Shown here piece after piece: positions 34,035 through 45,646 of a stretch of 64,000 bases of DNA (positions are counted from its first letter, which is position 1; the number at the start of each line of letters is the position of its first letter). The notes beneath the pieces are model-generated. The model made no database searches. It had not been told where the DNA came from and was given only the letters and a program-made list of their open reading frames with translations. The position numbers and the translations under genes are program-made. Source of the DNA: Holtermannia corniformis (Eukaryota > Basidiomycota > Tremellomycetes > Holtermanniales). The stretch covers positions 191,117 through 255,116 of the forward strand of contig BCIJ01000025.1 in the NCBI GenBank assembly GCA_001599935.1. Direction: 5' to 3'.

Positions 34035-34514
34035 GCGATCGCATCCTAAGGCGCCCGGCAAGCTCACTGCCAAGTCGAGAGTTGTGTTTCATGTCGAGGA
34101 CGAGTAGGTTGAGGACACGGTCGATGCATGTCGATGAAAGGGGGCCTTTTGCTCGCGGTAGTGCACCTGTCCACATTGTCTGCGTGTACACATCCACAGA
34201 GCAGCGAGCAGCGCTCGATCTATCTCGAGCAACGTCGAGGTCACCGTCTCGCTTGGTGCTCTCGCCACTCGAGCCAGAGTGGCTTGGCCATCCGCACCAC
34301 CGCCGCCCTTTGTCCTTGATCATCCTCATCCCTCAACGGCACTCGCTAGGCCATAGGATCCCAAGGCAGGCAGGACAGAGTCGAGACAGCGTTTCCGCAC
34401 AGAAGCAACCGGGAGCGACAAGCACAGGCCCAAGGCGGCGCACGCCAAGAACAACAAACCACCGATCGAGCTCGTCCGACTTGTTGTTTGTCTCTGCCTG
34501 CCGCACAGCTCAGC
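34035..34514. other. Intergenic region after the metallothionein gene
   Basis: 480 bp holding the metallothionein 3' end and the promoter of the gene at 34515. Short frames on both strands have no supporting pattern. Confidence 0.4.
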
Positions 34515-35821
34515 ATGGCCGGTGCGTGAGGTGCACAGTGATGATCAGACACTCACGCCGTACCATGTCTAGCCATCTACACAGTGTGCGTTGGTGCTCT
34601 CTCCCACAAGCTCGTGCTCACTCCCTTTCTCAGCTTCACCTCGCCGCACCATGCGCCCATGCCAAACCACCTGCCGACTCTGATCGTCACTCCTCATGGT
34701 GGGTAGCCAAGCGATCCCAGAAGCGTTGCTGACGAGCGCTCAGGGCAACCCCACCAAATTCTTTATTCCTACTTGTACGTCGACGGCATGTACCACACTC
34801 ACGGCTGATACCCGGCATAGGCACACTGAATCTGTACGCTCTACTCAGACGCATCCACACGCGCTGATCTGACCAGAACCGCGTAAACTACCTGCTCACC
34901 CCCTCACCCCAAGGCGACCTCTGCGTCGCAAAGCTCTTCCCGCCAAGCCGCAGCCCGTCCGAGCCAGGGCACGGCAGCCGGCAATCCAACGTCGTCCGGT
35001 GCGAGGCCTCTCGAGAGCTCCGGTGGACGATTGAGAACAATGGCGTCCGGAGCGCAATCTACAAGATTGTAAACTCGGATGATACCCCGCTGTACCAGAT
35101 CTCGAAACCAAACCCAAACGCAGACTGGTGGACAATGTTCTACTTTGCTTATGCGGGCCATCAGATCCCGCCACGGAGGGTCGAGGTCAGTATGAGCTGC
35201 GATGGATTAGGCTGAGATTGCTGCAGTTTGGCAAGGTGTCAAAGAACCCGCCAGAGAAGGGCGGCGGGACGCGCATCACCATTACAGGCAAGACGGAGGA
35301 TGAGAAAAAGGTCTGGCAGACACTGGGCGAGGGTAACGAGGACTGTGTCGAGTGGGTCGTATGTTGTGCTTGCCTGAATCTGCTAGAGTGAGTCGACTTG
35401 GCATCGCCCTAACGCGGCTGACACGCACAGCGACGAGATCTTGAAAGCGGCCGAACGCAAAGCCCATGGCGCTGGGCCGGCGTCGACGGCACCCAACCCC
35501 GCTTCATCATCACCAGCCGCAACCTCGATGCGGCCACTGAACGCTCCCGTCCAACACGTCCGCAACGGCGTTTCACCGGCCCACTCTTCGCCCATCCAAC
35601 ATGCTCGAGCGCCAGCACCCAGAGGCTACCCTCCGATCGATCCACGAGCCGGGCCACAGCAGTCTGGTCCCCGATCCGCCCCACCAGGTCAACCGGCCGG
35701 TTGGGACCCGCGAATGGGGCCCGTGCCACCTCAGCAACAGCCTGGCGGTAGCTATGACCCACGCCGCGGGCCGCCGCCTCAGCAGCGCCCACCTCCGCCC
35801 GCCAACGGTCGCCGGTTTTGA
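34515..35821 (+). CDS. Unnamed basidiomycete protein with Pro/Gln-rich tail
   Basis: The first exons are tiny: 34515-34521 (7 nt), 34744-34774 (31 nt) and 34821-34833 (13 nt), then 34877 onward. They sum to exactly 17 codons and read MAGQPHQILYSYLHTES, running into NRVNYLLTPSPQGDL. A compact domain follows: VVRCEASRELRWTIENNGVR, SAIYKIVNSDDTPLYQISKP, WWTMFYFAYAGHQIPPRRVE, FGKVSKNPPEKGGGTRITIT and CVEWVVCCACLNLLDDEIL. A disordered Pro/Gln/Gly tail ends NGRRF. The domain looks well conserved and soluble, with the C-terminus like a low-complexity interaction tail. I do not know a named family or function. Stop at 35819-35821, 77 bp from the convergent RWD gene. Confidence 0.68.
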
Positions 35822-35898
35822 TCGAGCTCAGCCAGGCGCAGGACGGTACTCGCAACTTTTGGTCAGTTTTCTGGGCGATAGGCAGGTCATGCATCGTA

Positions 35899-36902
35899 TC
35901 ATCTATACTCGGTAGAGCCCATGACCACACCCGCAAAGTCGTCTCCGACGCCCCAGCTGTCCATCAGGCGCTTGACTTGGCTCATATCGCCTCGGTGGTC
36001 GTATTGACCGTGTTTAGGGATCAGGTCGGTGATATCGCTCATACGCGTAAAGGCCCGGGTCGCGATCGGGTTCCGAAGTCGTTCAGTGACCTGTAGCAGT
36101 CAGTCTGCATCCCTCGGCGCCGAGCCAGAGCTCACCTTTTTCTGAAAGCTCGGAATATCAGACCATGATTTCGACTTGATCGTCGCCATGAAGCGATCTG
36201 CGTTTGGGAAATGACCTTCGACGCATAGTAACCCAGGCTTGCCTTTAGCCTTTAGCTCGTCCTCGACCAACTCGCGGGAAGCGACTGACCAGCCATGACA
36301 AAGCCCGTCAGCTGGTATTCATCCGAGTAATCGACAAAATCCTGGCGTTTCTCTCTCGACGACAGCGAGGGGAACCAGAACCATGTCCGCTGCAGCGGTC
36401 CTAGCGGTGCAGCGGTAGCCTCGGTCGTGTCTTGAGAGCGAGCTGCTAGGATCTCTGAAGCGGCTTGTTTGACCGAGTCGATGACGCCGAGGATAACGTC
36501 TGACGGTGGGCTTGCTGGTGGTTGATCACGGATGTAGCTGCTGATCCGGTCGTTGAGCTCGGTATGCTGCGAGCGATTGAGATAGGGAGGATGGCGAGCG
36601 TACAGCGATGGTCTACTACCCTTGCGAAAGGATAGCTTGACATCCAGCTCGAGCTTGGCACTGTCGTTTGCGGTTTCGAGTGGGATACTGACGGTCAAGT
36701 CCAAGCTGGCGAGCTGGTCTGAGAGAGAGCTGATGTCCTTGCTGCCAGCTTGTATCGACTCGACAAGCTTCTCTAGCTCGGGGACACCAGCGGCCGTTCC
36801 GGGATCCACCCGCAGTTCGTCTTCGAGCGGGAACATTGCTTGCAGCAGTGACAGTGTCTCGAGCGCTGCTTCGACAGCTTCGAAGCTTGCGTCGTCGACC
36901 AT
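35899..36902 (-). CDS. RWD domain + Prp3 C-terminal-like (DUF1115) protein, RWDD2 type
   Basis: Two-domain protein seen from fungi to animals as RWDD2. The RWD domain starts at residue 1 region: FEAVEAALETLSLLQAMFPL, then LEDELRVD, SIPLETANDSAKLELDVKL and a PPYLNRSQHTELNDRI block. The C-terminal domain (Prp3_C/DUF1115) reads RTWFWFPSLSSREKRQDFVD, YQLTGFVMAGKPGLLCVEGH, FMATIKSKSWSDIPSFQKK, TRAFTRMSDITDLIPKHGQY and MDSWGVGDDFAGVVMG. Two short introns (one after VMAG, one after FQKK) keep the frame. TGA is at 35899-35901. Function is unknown; RWD domains mediate protein binding and DUF1115 is also found in the splicing factor Prp3. Confidence 0.82.
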
Positions 36903-37065
36903 GCTGCTGGCCGTCTCCCCTAGATGTTATCGACGGTGAGCGTGGTTTTGCACAGTTGGTCGCTCGATTGTCAAGCACCAACTTTGGGTCGATCAGCCCG
37001 GTGGCCGTCCATCATGGATGACATCTTGTTCGTGTCTACTTGGCATACAACTCCTAGACTGAACC

Positions 37066-39994
37066 TCACACCTTTGCAAACGATTGCTTCGAAGACGCTA
37101 CAAGCCGGTTGAAAGCCTGATCCCGGTTGGCCACAAACGCAAACCGAATCATCTGCAAACATGAGCCGATGCCGACTCTCACTCTCCAAGACTGACCCGG
37201 CCATCGCGACATTCAATCTCCAGACCTGCCGAGACGACGACGAGCAGCGTCGTCTTGTCGCGCTTCTTGATGCCGACAATGTCTTCGAGTAGGACCTCGA
37301 CCTCTTTCGACTTGATCTGAGCGACTGCTTGATCTTCATCATCGGTCGCGATTAGCGCCACGTCGGGATCTTGCGCGCCGTCTTTCGCAGGCTTTAACGA
37401 AGATGGAAGGAACGGTTTGAAGCTGACCGTCTTGGAGGAGATGGCTAGGCTACCGGGTCGCGACTTGTACTGCGCCAAGTAGGCTGCACTTGATCAGTCG
37501 CTGCAGCATATCACAGGCCGCATCAACTCACACACCGCGTCTGGAGTCGGCGCCATCGCCAAGCCCTCCTTCCGCACCATCACTAATCCCGGCCCGCCCG
37601 AACCGAGCTTCAGCTGCGTCAACACGCCACTGCTCTGCAACGCCTGCGCTTGCTCAGCCAGCTCCACCACGGACCCATGCGAACGCACATCACCAGGCTT
37701 GGCAATCTTGAACTCAACCCCGCGTTCGCCCGTCGCATACTGCCTCGACGTCTCGAGCATCTTTGAGCCCTTTTCGCTGACGGCTAGGACCTTGTCCCAG
37801 CTGAACCCTTTGTTTTTCGCGGGCACCGAGGCGGTCGACACTACATCTTGGGTCGAGGCGCGCGCGAGGTCGGTGACGGATGGATCGGTGATGGAGCTGA
37901 GGATCGATGGCGTTGTGGACGCTTGACGATGCTGTTTGGCGAGCCGCCGTGTGTGAATGATCGGTTTGCCGGCTGCGGCACGCTGTCGGATCAGCTGCAT
38001 CGCATCTGTCAGGCGTCAGTCCCGCCATTTGAACAGTGTAGATGATTGAGCGCACACTCTGAATCGGTTGGTGCACTCCCGATCAGCCACGCCGAGGGCT
38101 CGTACCGCTCTTGCGCGGCAATCATGGGCACCACGACAAACGCCACGACGCCGAGGGCGACCTGAACGAGCTTGACCATGACCCAAACCGGGGTAAGATG
38201 CGACGCGACAGCAAGGACAGCAAGTGAGATTGCAAAGTTGGTCGAAGCCGTCATCGAGCGCCACAGGAAGAGGCTGAGGATCGTGATCAGCTCTCGATTG
38301 TACTTGACAAAAGTCTACCCACTTCTTGACCTTTTCATGCACATCCTGAGACCTGCTTAGTATGCCACCCTCCCCAGCCCCGACAACTCACCGCAATGTC
38401 ACCAAGGACCACCACAGCTCCAGCTCCAAACTCGACCTCGAGCTCCTTGATCTTCTTCCTCAGCTTCGTCTTGTCCTTCTTGCCCTTTGGTCGTTTGGCT
38501 TCATCCACAATTAGATCGCTTGCTGGACCACCCAGTCCGAGCCCTTTGCGCGCTTTACTGAGATCGATCCCGATCCCGAACCCCCCGTCCAGGGCTTCGG
38601 TCTGCGATTCGGTGTCGAGGGACTCGTCGAGGCCTGTGACTTCGTCTGCTATGGCTTCAGCTTCGAGCTGGCGCTGCCGAGCTTCGAGGGCTGCACGATA
38701 AAGTGCCAAAGGCGACGGTGGGAAGAAACGCTGTCTCAGCAGGATGAACAGAACATAGAGCAACGTTGTGGAGAGGAACGTCGAGGTGACGATCTGCGTT
38801 GCGTAGACCTAGTCCTGGTCAGAGATTGCGATTGCGCGCGGCACAATACGGAAGACTGACGAGAATGCAGAGGATTGTCCGCTTGGGATCTTTCCATAGG
38901 CAAATATCGCCCACATGCCCCCCGATCGCCTGCCAGGGCGGGTACGCGGCCACGTAGAGCCGCTCGGCATTCGACTTGAGCCGGGGGATCGAAAAGGGTT
39001 CGTGCGGCTTGGATTCTGTCGGTGGACCGAGCAGGTACCTCGAGTACTGGTATAGCCGTTAGATGACTGTCGGACGAGGTTGGTCGGCACGCACCGCGAC
39101 GGCATATGCCCACAAGTCGACGTCTGAGAGGCTCACGCCGCCTTTGACATTCTCCCCTGTACTCTCCTCTGTTGGCGGAGGGACCTCGATTTCCACGTCC
39201 GAGCCCACACTGCCATTATCATCGCCAATAGCCTCTTGAGCGAGCCGCTGATCCTCTGCTCTTCGTGCAGCAATCGCCGCAAACGTGTAGTCTGCCAGTA
39301 CAGGTCGAGCTATGGCCTGATCCAGGACAGGCACCTCGACGGAAGATGCGACTCGCAGGTGCTGAACGTGCTACGATCCGTCAGTATGGGTGCTCACGGG
39401 CAGCTGCCGCACGGACCTTGCCGAAACTCTCGAGATAGGCGTTGATCTCGTCGTCTTCGAGCTGTCGACGGATGAGCCCTTCTTGAGCTGGCGTCAAGCG
39501 GTGCGAAGCATTGTTGTTATTGAACAAGGAGAGACTGCCTGGTAGGAACCGCTCGGCAGAGTCCTCAACTAGCCCATTCGACGAGATAGCGTCCGCACCG
39601 GCTGGCTCAACACTTGGATCGTCCAATGTGGGCTTGGCTCCATTGTCTCCTGCCGAGCCTGGCTGCTCGCAACTGCCAGATGCGAGCGATTGGCGAGGGA
39701 TGAGTGATGCAGGATGCAGTGGAGGTTCCGGCGTGGATGGTTTTGCGGGCGGTGGTGGAACCGGTCGACGTGGAGATGCATTCGGACTTGGAGTCCCTAC
39801 ATCTCGAGTCAGTACTGGCCCCTTTACCTATGCAAGCACTCACGTCGAGGACTAGCTATGGAGATTACGACTTTACCAGATTTACCAGACTTGGATGGGT
39901 GCAGCGGCGGTGGGAGCAGTGGCTCGCTTGGGTCTCTGAGAGCTGACTTTGCTATAGCTGGATGCACCGGGGGTGGTACGAGTCTTTGACTCAT
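37066..39994 (-). CDS. GRAMD4-like membrane protein with C-terminal GRAM domain
   Basis: The start at 39994 gives MSQRLVPPPVHPAIAKSALR and a disordered Pro-rich head. Next come LTPAQEGLIRRQLEDDEINA and an acidic stretch. The membrane part includes TIVTSTFLSTTLLYVLFIL-type and AISLAVLAVASHLTPVWVMV segments, then VVAFVVVPMIAAQERYEPSA. The diagnostic block WLIGSAPTDSEYAMQLIRQR parallels the PTDPQLKER region of animal GRAMD4. A coiled, Lys-rich segment (KLRKKIKELEVEFGAGAVV) precedes it. The C-terminal GRAM/PH-like domain reads YKSRPGSLAISSKTVSFKPF, VEVLLEDIVGIKKRDKTTLL, LEIECRDGR, then after an intron IRFAFVANRDQAFNRLVAS and the stop at 37066-37068. A GRAM domain suggests lipid binding at a membrane contact or organelle surface; this role is inferred. 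Confidence 0.75.
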
Positions 39995-40816
39995 TCGCTG
40001 CAGTGGCCGTCCGGCTGCAGCAACTGCTGATCATCATCAACATTATGATGTGCACGGACTCGAGCTGATGCCCGGCTCGACATCTCATCAACTGCGTCTT
40101 CTCATCGATCACAGCGCATGGGCGGAGATGCATAGACTATGCTGATGCACGAGTAGCTGATCTCCGTGATGCGCAATGATGGGTCATAGACACTTCCGAG
40201 CTTTTCACCAGCGGTATTACTCTCCACGAAGAACAATCAACATCTGAATCGAATCAGTTTGTAACAGATCTCTTGGACTCTGTAGTTGACGCTGACCTTG
40301 GTAACAGTGACCATCCCCAACGTCAGAGCTGACAGCCCTCCAGATCACCGCACGGCACATTCCTCAGTCGCCGCTTCACCAGAGCCCACGTCCGCTCCCG
40401 AGTCTCTCGTCAAGGCCACCCCCTCAAGATCACTTCCGCGCGTTGTCATGAGACCCAAGCACAAGCGTACTATGTCGGACTCGCCTCAATGCCGCGCCTA
40501 GTAGCGAGAACCAGCATCCCGTGGGAGCTATCACAAGCGCAAGTGTCTCGAACCGATCGGCCGGTAACCCAGCCAAGTGCTTGTCGCCTCGCACAGTCGG
40601 TCTCAGATATCATGACGCAACGCTGTGACCGTTTAGAGTGATCGTACTGGCGGTTGAGCAGACGCAATGTGCCGTGCTTCGTCACTCCTTATCCTCCAAG
40701 ACGGCGTCATGTTGCGACTTCCCAAGACACTCGGCCTCTTCTTAAAGTACTGCAGCCATGGCGCCAGAGCAAGTCCAAGGTGACGGCATGGGTCGACACG
40801 CTGTTCAGCAGAAAGT
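39995..40816. other. Intergenic region with one possible small plus-strand exon
   Basis: 822 bp between the GRAMD4-like start and the next minus-strand gene. A plus-strand open stretch at about 40306-40501 reads TIPNVRADSPPDHRTAHSS and ends MRPKHKRTMSDSPQCRA. It has GC-rich third positions and a plausible acceptor (GGTAACAG) at its left edge, but I could not find a first exon. It is left unassigned. Confidence 0.3.
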
Positions 40817-41434
40817 TCAACACTTCCCAGCACACTGGTTGTCGATGAGATGGTGGTCCTTACAAAGGAAGACGCCCGTAGTCAAGCTCAAAGGTTCACC
40901 TCCGCTCGCACTACCATGTTTTCCACGGGACTCAGTGTGACGACTTGAGCTATTCCTCTCATCCGCGCTAGCAAAACGGCAAATGACGCACTTGGTGCCC
41001 TCCATGGCGCTGTCTCCTTGGATGGTCAGGCAGTTCACTACAGGCCGATGAACCGGTATGCAATGCTTGTTAATCATCGCATGACGTCCAATTCCGTGCA
41101 TGTGACGCTATGACGAGGTGAACTCACTTTGCAAATGTTAGTCCGCCTTCGCATTTCACGAGGCGTAGGTTAGGATCCTTCTCTGCAAAGTCGAAAGCTG
41201 CTACCTCTAGCTCGGAGCCATGCACCTCCTCTACATATCCCTGCGCGTTGCACGTAACCTTGACGGTGATCGTTGTATCCAGTTTGCACCACTCGCGATA
41301 AAGGCGGTCGAGGCGGTCGGGTAGGCACTCCATCCCAGCTGTACTATAGCTTCTCACCATGAAACGCTTGAACTCGTATTCCTCGCACCCTGGCCGGGTA
41401 AACGTAAGGTTGAAATCCGAAGTTGTCGTTGACA
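40817..41434 (-). CDS. Orphan protein with C-terminal Cys/His cluster
   Basis: Exon 1 from ATG at 41434 reads MSTTTSDFNLTFTRPGCEEY, FKRFMVRSYSTAGMECLPDR and ITVKVTCNAQGYVEEVHGSE. It ends near GGLTFA at a GTGAGT donor (41127). Exon 2 joins at a GACAG acceptor (about 40990) and reads AMEGTKCVICRFASADERNS, ending LCKDHHLIDNQCAGKC, with TGA at 40817-40819. CxxC plus CxxHH and CxxxxC could bind zinc. An upstream in-frame ATG at 41504 is an alternative start. I do not recognise the family. The setting next to an LTR insertion and other orphan genes suggests a lineage-specific gene. Confidence 0.45.
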
Positions 41435-41646
41435 TGCTCTGGTCTATGCGACGTGTACGCCAAAATACCCAGACGGGTAGGCGCCGCGAAGGCGGTGACT
41501 GCATCGGCGTCTCAATTTGTTGAATTGGAACCGAAGGCGAAGTGAGTCGGCAGTCCCCATCGCCAAGCGCAAAGCAAGCGCGTGGCAGTGCAGTACCAGA
41601 CCTTCGACGCCAAGGCGACGCATTCCTTGCTATCCACTTAGGAGCT

Positions 41647-41886
41647 GTTAGATTGGGGAAGAACCGTGATGCATCTCGCTCGCTACGGCGCTTCTTTGTA
41701 GGCTTTCGCCTACAACTCTGACGTCCCTGATGTCTCGCCGGATGCAGTATCCTCGGCGCCTTGCCTACATCCTCTGCGCGCCAGACTTGTCTTGGCTACA
41801 TCCGCGCCGGATGTAGTGTTCGCCAGATGCGGCGTCACCCGCCGCGTCGTCCGCCCTGATGGCTGGCTGAGTGGCGTAATCCAACA
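41647..41886 (-). mobile_element. Solo LTR of the Copia-type element, with 5-bp target duplication
   Basis: This 240-bp block is the reverse complement of the LTR at 60243-60472, with minor changes. It has the ends TGTTAGAT...ATCCAACA (TG...CA when read on the minus strand) and is flanked by perfect 5-bp direct repeats GGAGC (41642-41646 and 41887-41891). These are the signs of an LTR-element integration followed by LTR-LTR recombination. Two internal hairpins are conserved: CTACATCCG/CGGATGTAG and GTAGGC/GCCTAC. Confidence 0.93.
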
Positions 41887-42497
41887 GGAGCTGCTCTGCA
41901 CGACGGCGAAGGGCAGTTATGACTGCTTTGTCAGCGCTGACCTCTGTTTCCAAACGCCACGACATTGAGCAGGGCTCGCTTGTACATGACGGCTCTGCTC
42001 TCTGATACCGTAGCGGGGGCACTTCGACTTCCATAGCAGCACTGAGCCACTGAAGCCTGCAGTCAAGCGACCAGTGATGCAAACTTGAAGCCACGGGGCT
42101 GTGGAAGCGCATGCATATTGCGGCAAGTCTGCGCTAGCCTTTGGGGTTGACATCACGTCGTCCTTTGGCTGCGTAATACGGCAGAGTTGACGTGACGCTT
42201 CTTTTCCTCGGAAGCCTGCAGTCGCCACGAGACCACACTGAGAAAAGAATCGGGCGTCGACGGATACGTCAGACTGCCATCTTCAATTTGCATGCGCACG
42301 CAGAGGTTCGACGGCATCTCTCCAAACTCAGTCACGTACTCTGCGATAACCTCCTCTGTGAGATCTAAGCCTCGCAACTTGCCAACCGTTCTGATCTCGT
42401 TTTCGATTTGGGACGGTGTACAATCCTGAGGACGATCAAAACTGATATCTCGCTCCTCCGGTGGCATTACGAGACGGCTTGTCGTCTTTGCGTTCAC
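41765..42497 (-). CDS. Orphan reading frame(s) running into the solo LTR
   Basis: From 42497 the minus strand reads MPPEERDISFDRPQDCTPSQ, LRGLDLTEEVIAEYVTEFGE and SFLSVVSWRLQASEEKKRH. After an unresolved intron a second stretch reads MEVEVPPLRYQRAEPSCTSE and SMSWRLETEVSADKAVITAL, then RRRAEQLL. At QLL the LTR begins, and about 40 LTR-encoded residues follow to a stop at 41765. Without the LTR the frame would have ended within three codons (SG, stop). The element has thus replaced the C-terminus of a host frame. Family unknown; further upstream coding potential to about 42760 (ALAVYFGGVLARAIAEGERD) may belong to the same gene. Confidence 0.4.
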
Positions 42498-42901
42498 GTC
42501 TTGGTCGTAAGATTGAGAGCTTTCGCCGCTCGCTTTCGAGATGTCGAGTCTTTTAACAGTGGACGAGAGAAGGCTTGCTGAGGCTCACCTTTGTCCAATA
42601 TGTCAGGGAGCGAGATCACGCTCCCCCTCGGCGATTGCCCGCGCTAGCACACCGCCAAAGTACACCGCCAGGGCTTCGTTGTTCCAGTGTCGCCTAGCAT
42701 CTAATGCCAATAAAGGCGTCTTGTGTGACCGCCGCAAGAATCCGTGAGATGGCGGGATGTTCTCTTCAACTTGGATGCCTCGCGCGGAGGCTTTCCGACG
42801 CAGTGGACCGCAAGAAACCCTCGGTAAAGTGAGTTCAGTATAGACGATGCATGTGCAATGAAATAACGATACAGACCCGGAATCTGTCCGCGAGCGCTCG
42901 C

Positions 42902-43927
42902 TCACTCTCTCGGCTCGCCCCGCTGTGACTTTGTCCTCGACAGCAGCGTCTCGGCCGCGAAGAAGCGCGGGATCAGCTGCTTGTAGATGGTCTCGTCGCG
43001 CTCGGAGAAGCAGCAAAAGATGACGCGCTCAATCTTGGGTTGATCCTGGGTCATGTCAGAGATGTACTGCGAAATAGATGGCAACTACTGACGGATGACT
43101 CGGCCTCTCGAAGATAATTTCGTACAGTGTCGAGTGCAATCTCGGTCGCTGCTTTGGCGGGGTAGCCGACTGTGAGGTGTTAGCGCTAGAGGCAGTCTCT
43201 GTCTATGGGTTCCTTGTTGTACGGCGCAGCGACACCACAACGGTCGCTGTCGTCGGGTCGACTTGCCATCGCCGCCGAGTGCAGCAAACACACAGAGTTG
43301 CCAAGATGACTCACAAGCTCCCGTACTGATACAGCAAAATGCGATACTGCCGCCGCCGTTCTCCGCGCACCGGTCCAAGCAGCTCTTATAGCAGCTCTGG
43401 AGCTTGTCGGCCGCCACGCTCTCCGAGTACGCTCTGTAGATTGGTCCGACCGTGTGCGCAATCTTCTTTGCTGGCAGCTGCGTGTTGTGAGTACCCGCTT
43501 GGTGTATAGTAGATTTGCAGACCGACCTTGTACCCGGCCGTGACCTTTGTCTCGCCCGTTTTGGCACCCCCCAGCGTCTTGCACTCTTTGTACAGATCTG
43601 GACCTGCTGATGCATGGATTGCACCGTCCACACCGCCGCCGCCGAGGAGGGACTGGTTGGCGGCATTGACGATCATGTCGACTTGCAGCTTGGTGATGTC
43701 ATCTGGGGTGTCAAGGATCAGTGAGGATCCCGACTACGCGTCTTTCCAAGTCGAGGATGGAGCACACACGCACACTGGATCAGGCTGATACGGCTATTGA
43801 GCTCAGTGTTGCAGTGATAGCTCGCTGAACTGGATGCATTCGGTTTGGGGTCGATCGAGCCGCTCGCATACAGCTCGTTGAGGGTCGGAATGTCGGCGGG
43901 CGTGAGGATGGACGAGTATCTTGACAT
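42902..43927 (-). CDS. Macrodomain ADP-ribose hydrolase (MacroD-like)
   Basis: Macrodomain enzyme; MacroD-type members remove mono-ADP-ribose or hydrolyse O-acetyl-ADP-ribose. The start at 43927 gives [20 protein letters not shown]. The core is [20 protein letters not shown], then [49 protein letters not shown], the second loop [20 protein letters not shown], and the final helix ALDTVRNYL. The last exon reads [20 protein letters not shown] and [12 protein letters not shown], with a stop at 42902-42904. The catalytic-class NAAN and [10 protein letters not shown] motifs are complete. Four or five short introns interrupt it. It is the most conserved gene in this otherwise orphan-rich stretch. 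Confidence 0.88.
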
Positions 43928-44133
43928 GATCGTACGGCTGAGAGTCGAGAGAGTGATTACAGGACGTGATAGACAGCGGCCAATGCTCATGTAGTAGACA
44001 GATGGTCGTCGAGGGTCATAGGGGGTTTGGCTGGCGGCTTCTCGGTGTCGAGGCCGACTTCTTGGCATCAACCTCGACAATCTCGAACGATAAGTGCATG
44101 GTAGGAAGCGAGTGATCAGTTCGGTCGTTGATC

Positions 44134-45595
44134 ATGAGGGTGTGCGCCCTCGTCGTGGGCGTTCTGGCCGTCGCCGGATGGTCGGTGCAAGCTCGCCAAG
44201 TCGAGGAAAGGCAGCTCTACTCGCTTGATGAAGACAGCATTGCGGCGCTCATCAACGCAGAACCTGCTCCATGGACAGATGTGGACAGTGGACATCTAGG
44301 AAGGCTGCTGGTACCGCGAGCTGGTGTGTCATGGCCGTGCGAGTGCTGCTAGCTGACATGTCGCAGCTGGCTCAGAGAACAAGTCAGTTGGCCATCAAGC
44401 TGCAAAGCCGAACTGAGAAAAGCAGCACCCATGTTCGCCGGTATATCTCCTCCGTCTTCAAGCAGCTCGGCTGGCACGAAGAGCAGGTCCGTGCTGCTGG
44501 TCACCGGAGTGAAGGCTCATATCACAGGACTCCTTCGTTGCCTCGACCCCCATCGGCGACGTGCCAATGACCAACCTGATCTACACTTTCGATCCTTCGG
44601 CACCGCGCAAGCTCGTGATTGCCGCTCATCACGACTCAAAGTACTTTGACTCGTTTCCGGCCAACCAGGTACGTGTAGCGGCCGCGTTGCTTTCACGAGA
44701 CTGACAACATTTGACAGTTCATTGGCGCGACCGACTCGGCCGCTCCCTGCGCCATGATGCTTGACCTCGCAGAAACACTCACGCCCCACCTCTCCGCTCG
44801 TGCAGCACGGTTGCAGGAGGGCACGCCCCTCCTCACGGCCGCCCTAGACGAGGAGATCGCAGCCGAGACGACGCTGCAATTCATCTTTCTCGATGGCGAG
44901 GAAGCGTTCAAGGATTGGACGGCGACCGACTCGATCTACGGCGCACGCCACCTAGCCGAGCGGTGGGAGAATACCTACGTCGAGGAGCTGCACAAGCGGC
45001 GATATCAGCCGTTGCCGACGGTCCTCGACACGATTGAGCACTTTGTACTGCTGGATCTGCTTGGCAACGAGGCAGCCAGTGTCCCGAGCTACTATCGCGA
45101 GACCGAGTGGCTGCACGGTAGGATGAAGAGTGCGGATCTGAGGTTGCGGGATAAGCAGCTCGTGCAGGGTAGCGATTGGTTCATGCCGCAATTGCGGTGG
45201 GGAGGCCACATTGAGGACGACCATATTCCGGTACGTGATGCGGACGCATGGATACCGTCGCTAAGCCAGTGACAGTTCCTAAAGCGCGGCGTTGCAATCT
45301 TGCACGTCATATCAAATCCGTTTCCCAAAGTCTGGCATACTCTTGCGGTTTGTGGTGTACTCCGTATCAGGAATGATTACTAACTGACGCCCAGGACGAC
45401 GCGCAAGCTCTGCATTTACCCTCACTTCATCGTTGGAACGCAATCCTCCGCGTCTTCGCAGCCGAATATCTCGGTCTCTTTCCTGACAATATGGACCACG
45501 CAAAGCGCGAGGGATACCGGATAGAGGACGAGCTGGTGCGTCCCGTGTTGACATCACGGTCGGATGGCCGCTGACGCGTTGCTGCTCAGCAGTGA
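44134..45595 (+). CDS. Secreted glutaminyl-peptide cyclotransferase (QC, M28 fold)
   Basis: Zn enzyme that forms N-terminal pyroglutamate. The start at 44134 gives a signal peptide (MRVCALVVGVLAVAGWSVQA). Next: EDSIAALINAEPAPW, LGRLLVPRAGSENNSTHVRR, YISSVFKQLGWHEEQDSF and ASTPIGDVPMTNLIYTFDP. Metal and active-site motifs are KLVIAAHHDSKYF, FIGATDSAAPCAMMLDLAE (Asp ligand), FIFLDGEEAFKDW (Glu ligand and catalytic Glu) and HIEDDHIPFLKRGVAILHVI (His ligand). The C-terminus reads FAAEYLGLFPDNM, ending EDELQ. The last exon encodes only Gln and the TGA (45593-45595). Intron phases all fit. It is convergent with the minus-strand orphan at 45647. Confidence 0.88.
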
Positions 45596-45646
45596 TCGGG
45601 ATGTATGCATAGACTATACCGACGCGACCGCTCGTGCAAGCTATCG

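Noticed and set aside
42603..43016. Minus-strand open frame overlapping the macrodomain 3' end as one gene
   Set aside because: The macrodomain uses another frame to its stop at 42902; only the last third (near 42603-42740) has protein-like sequence, and that may belong to the next gene downstream.
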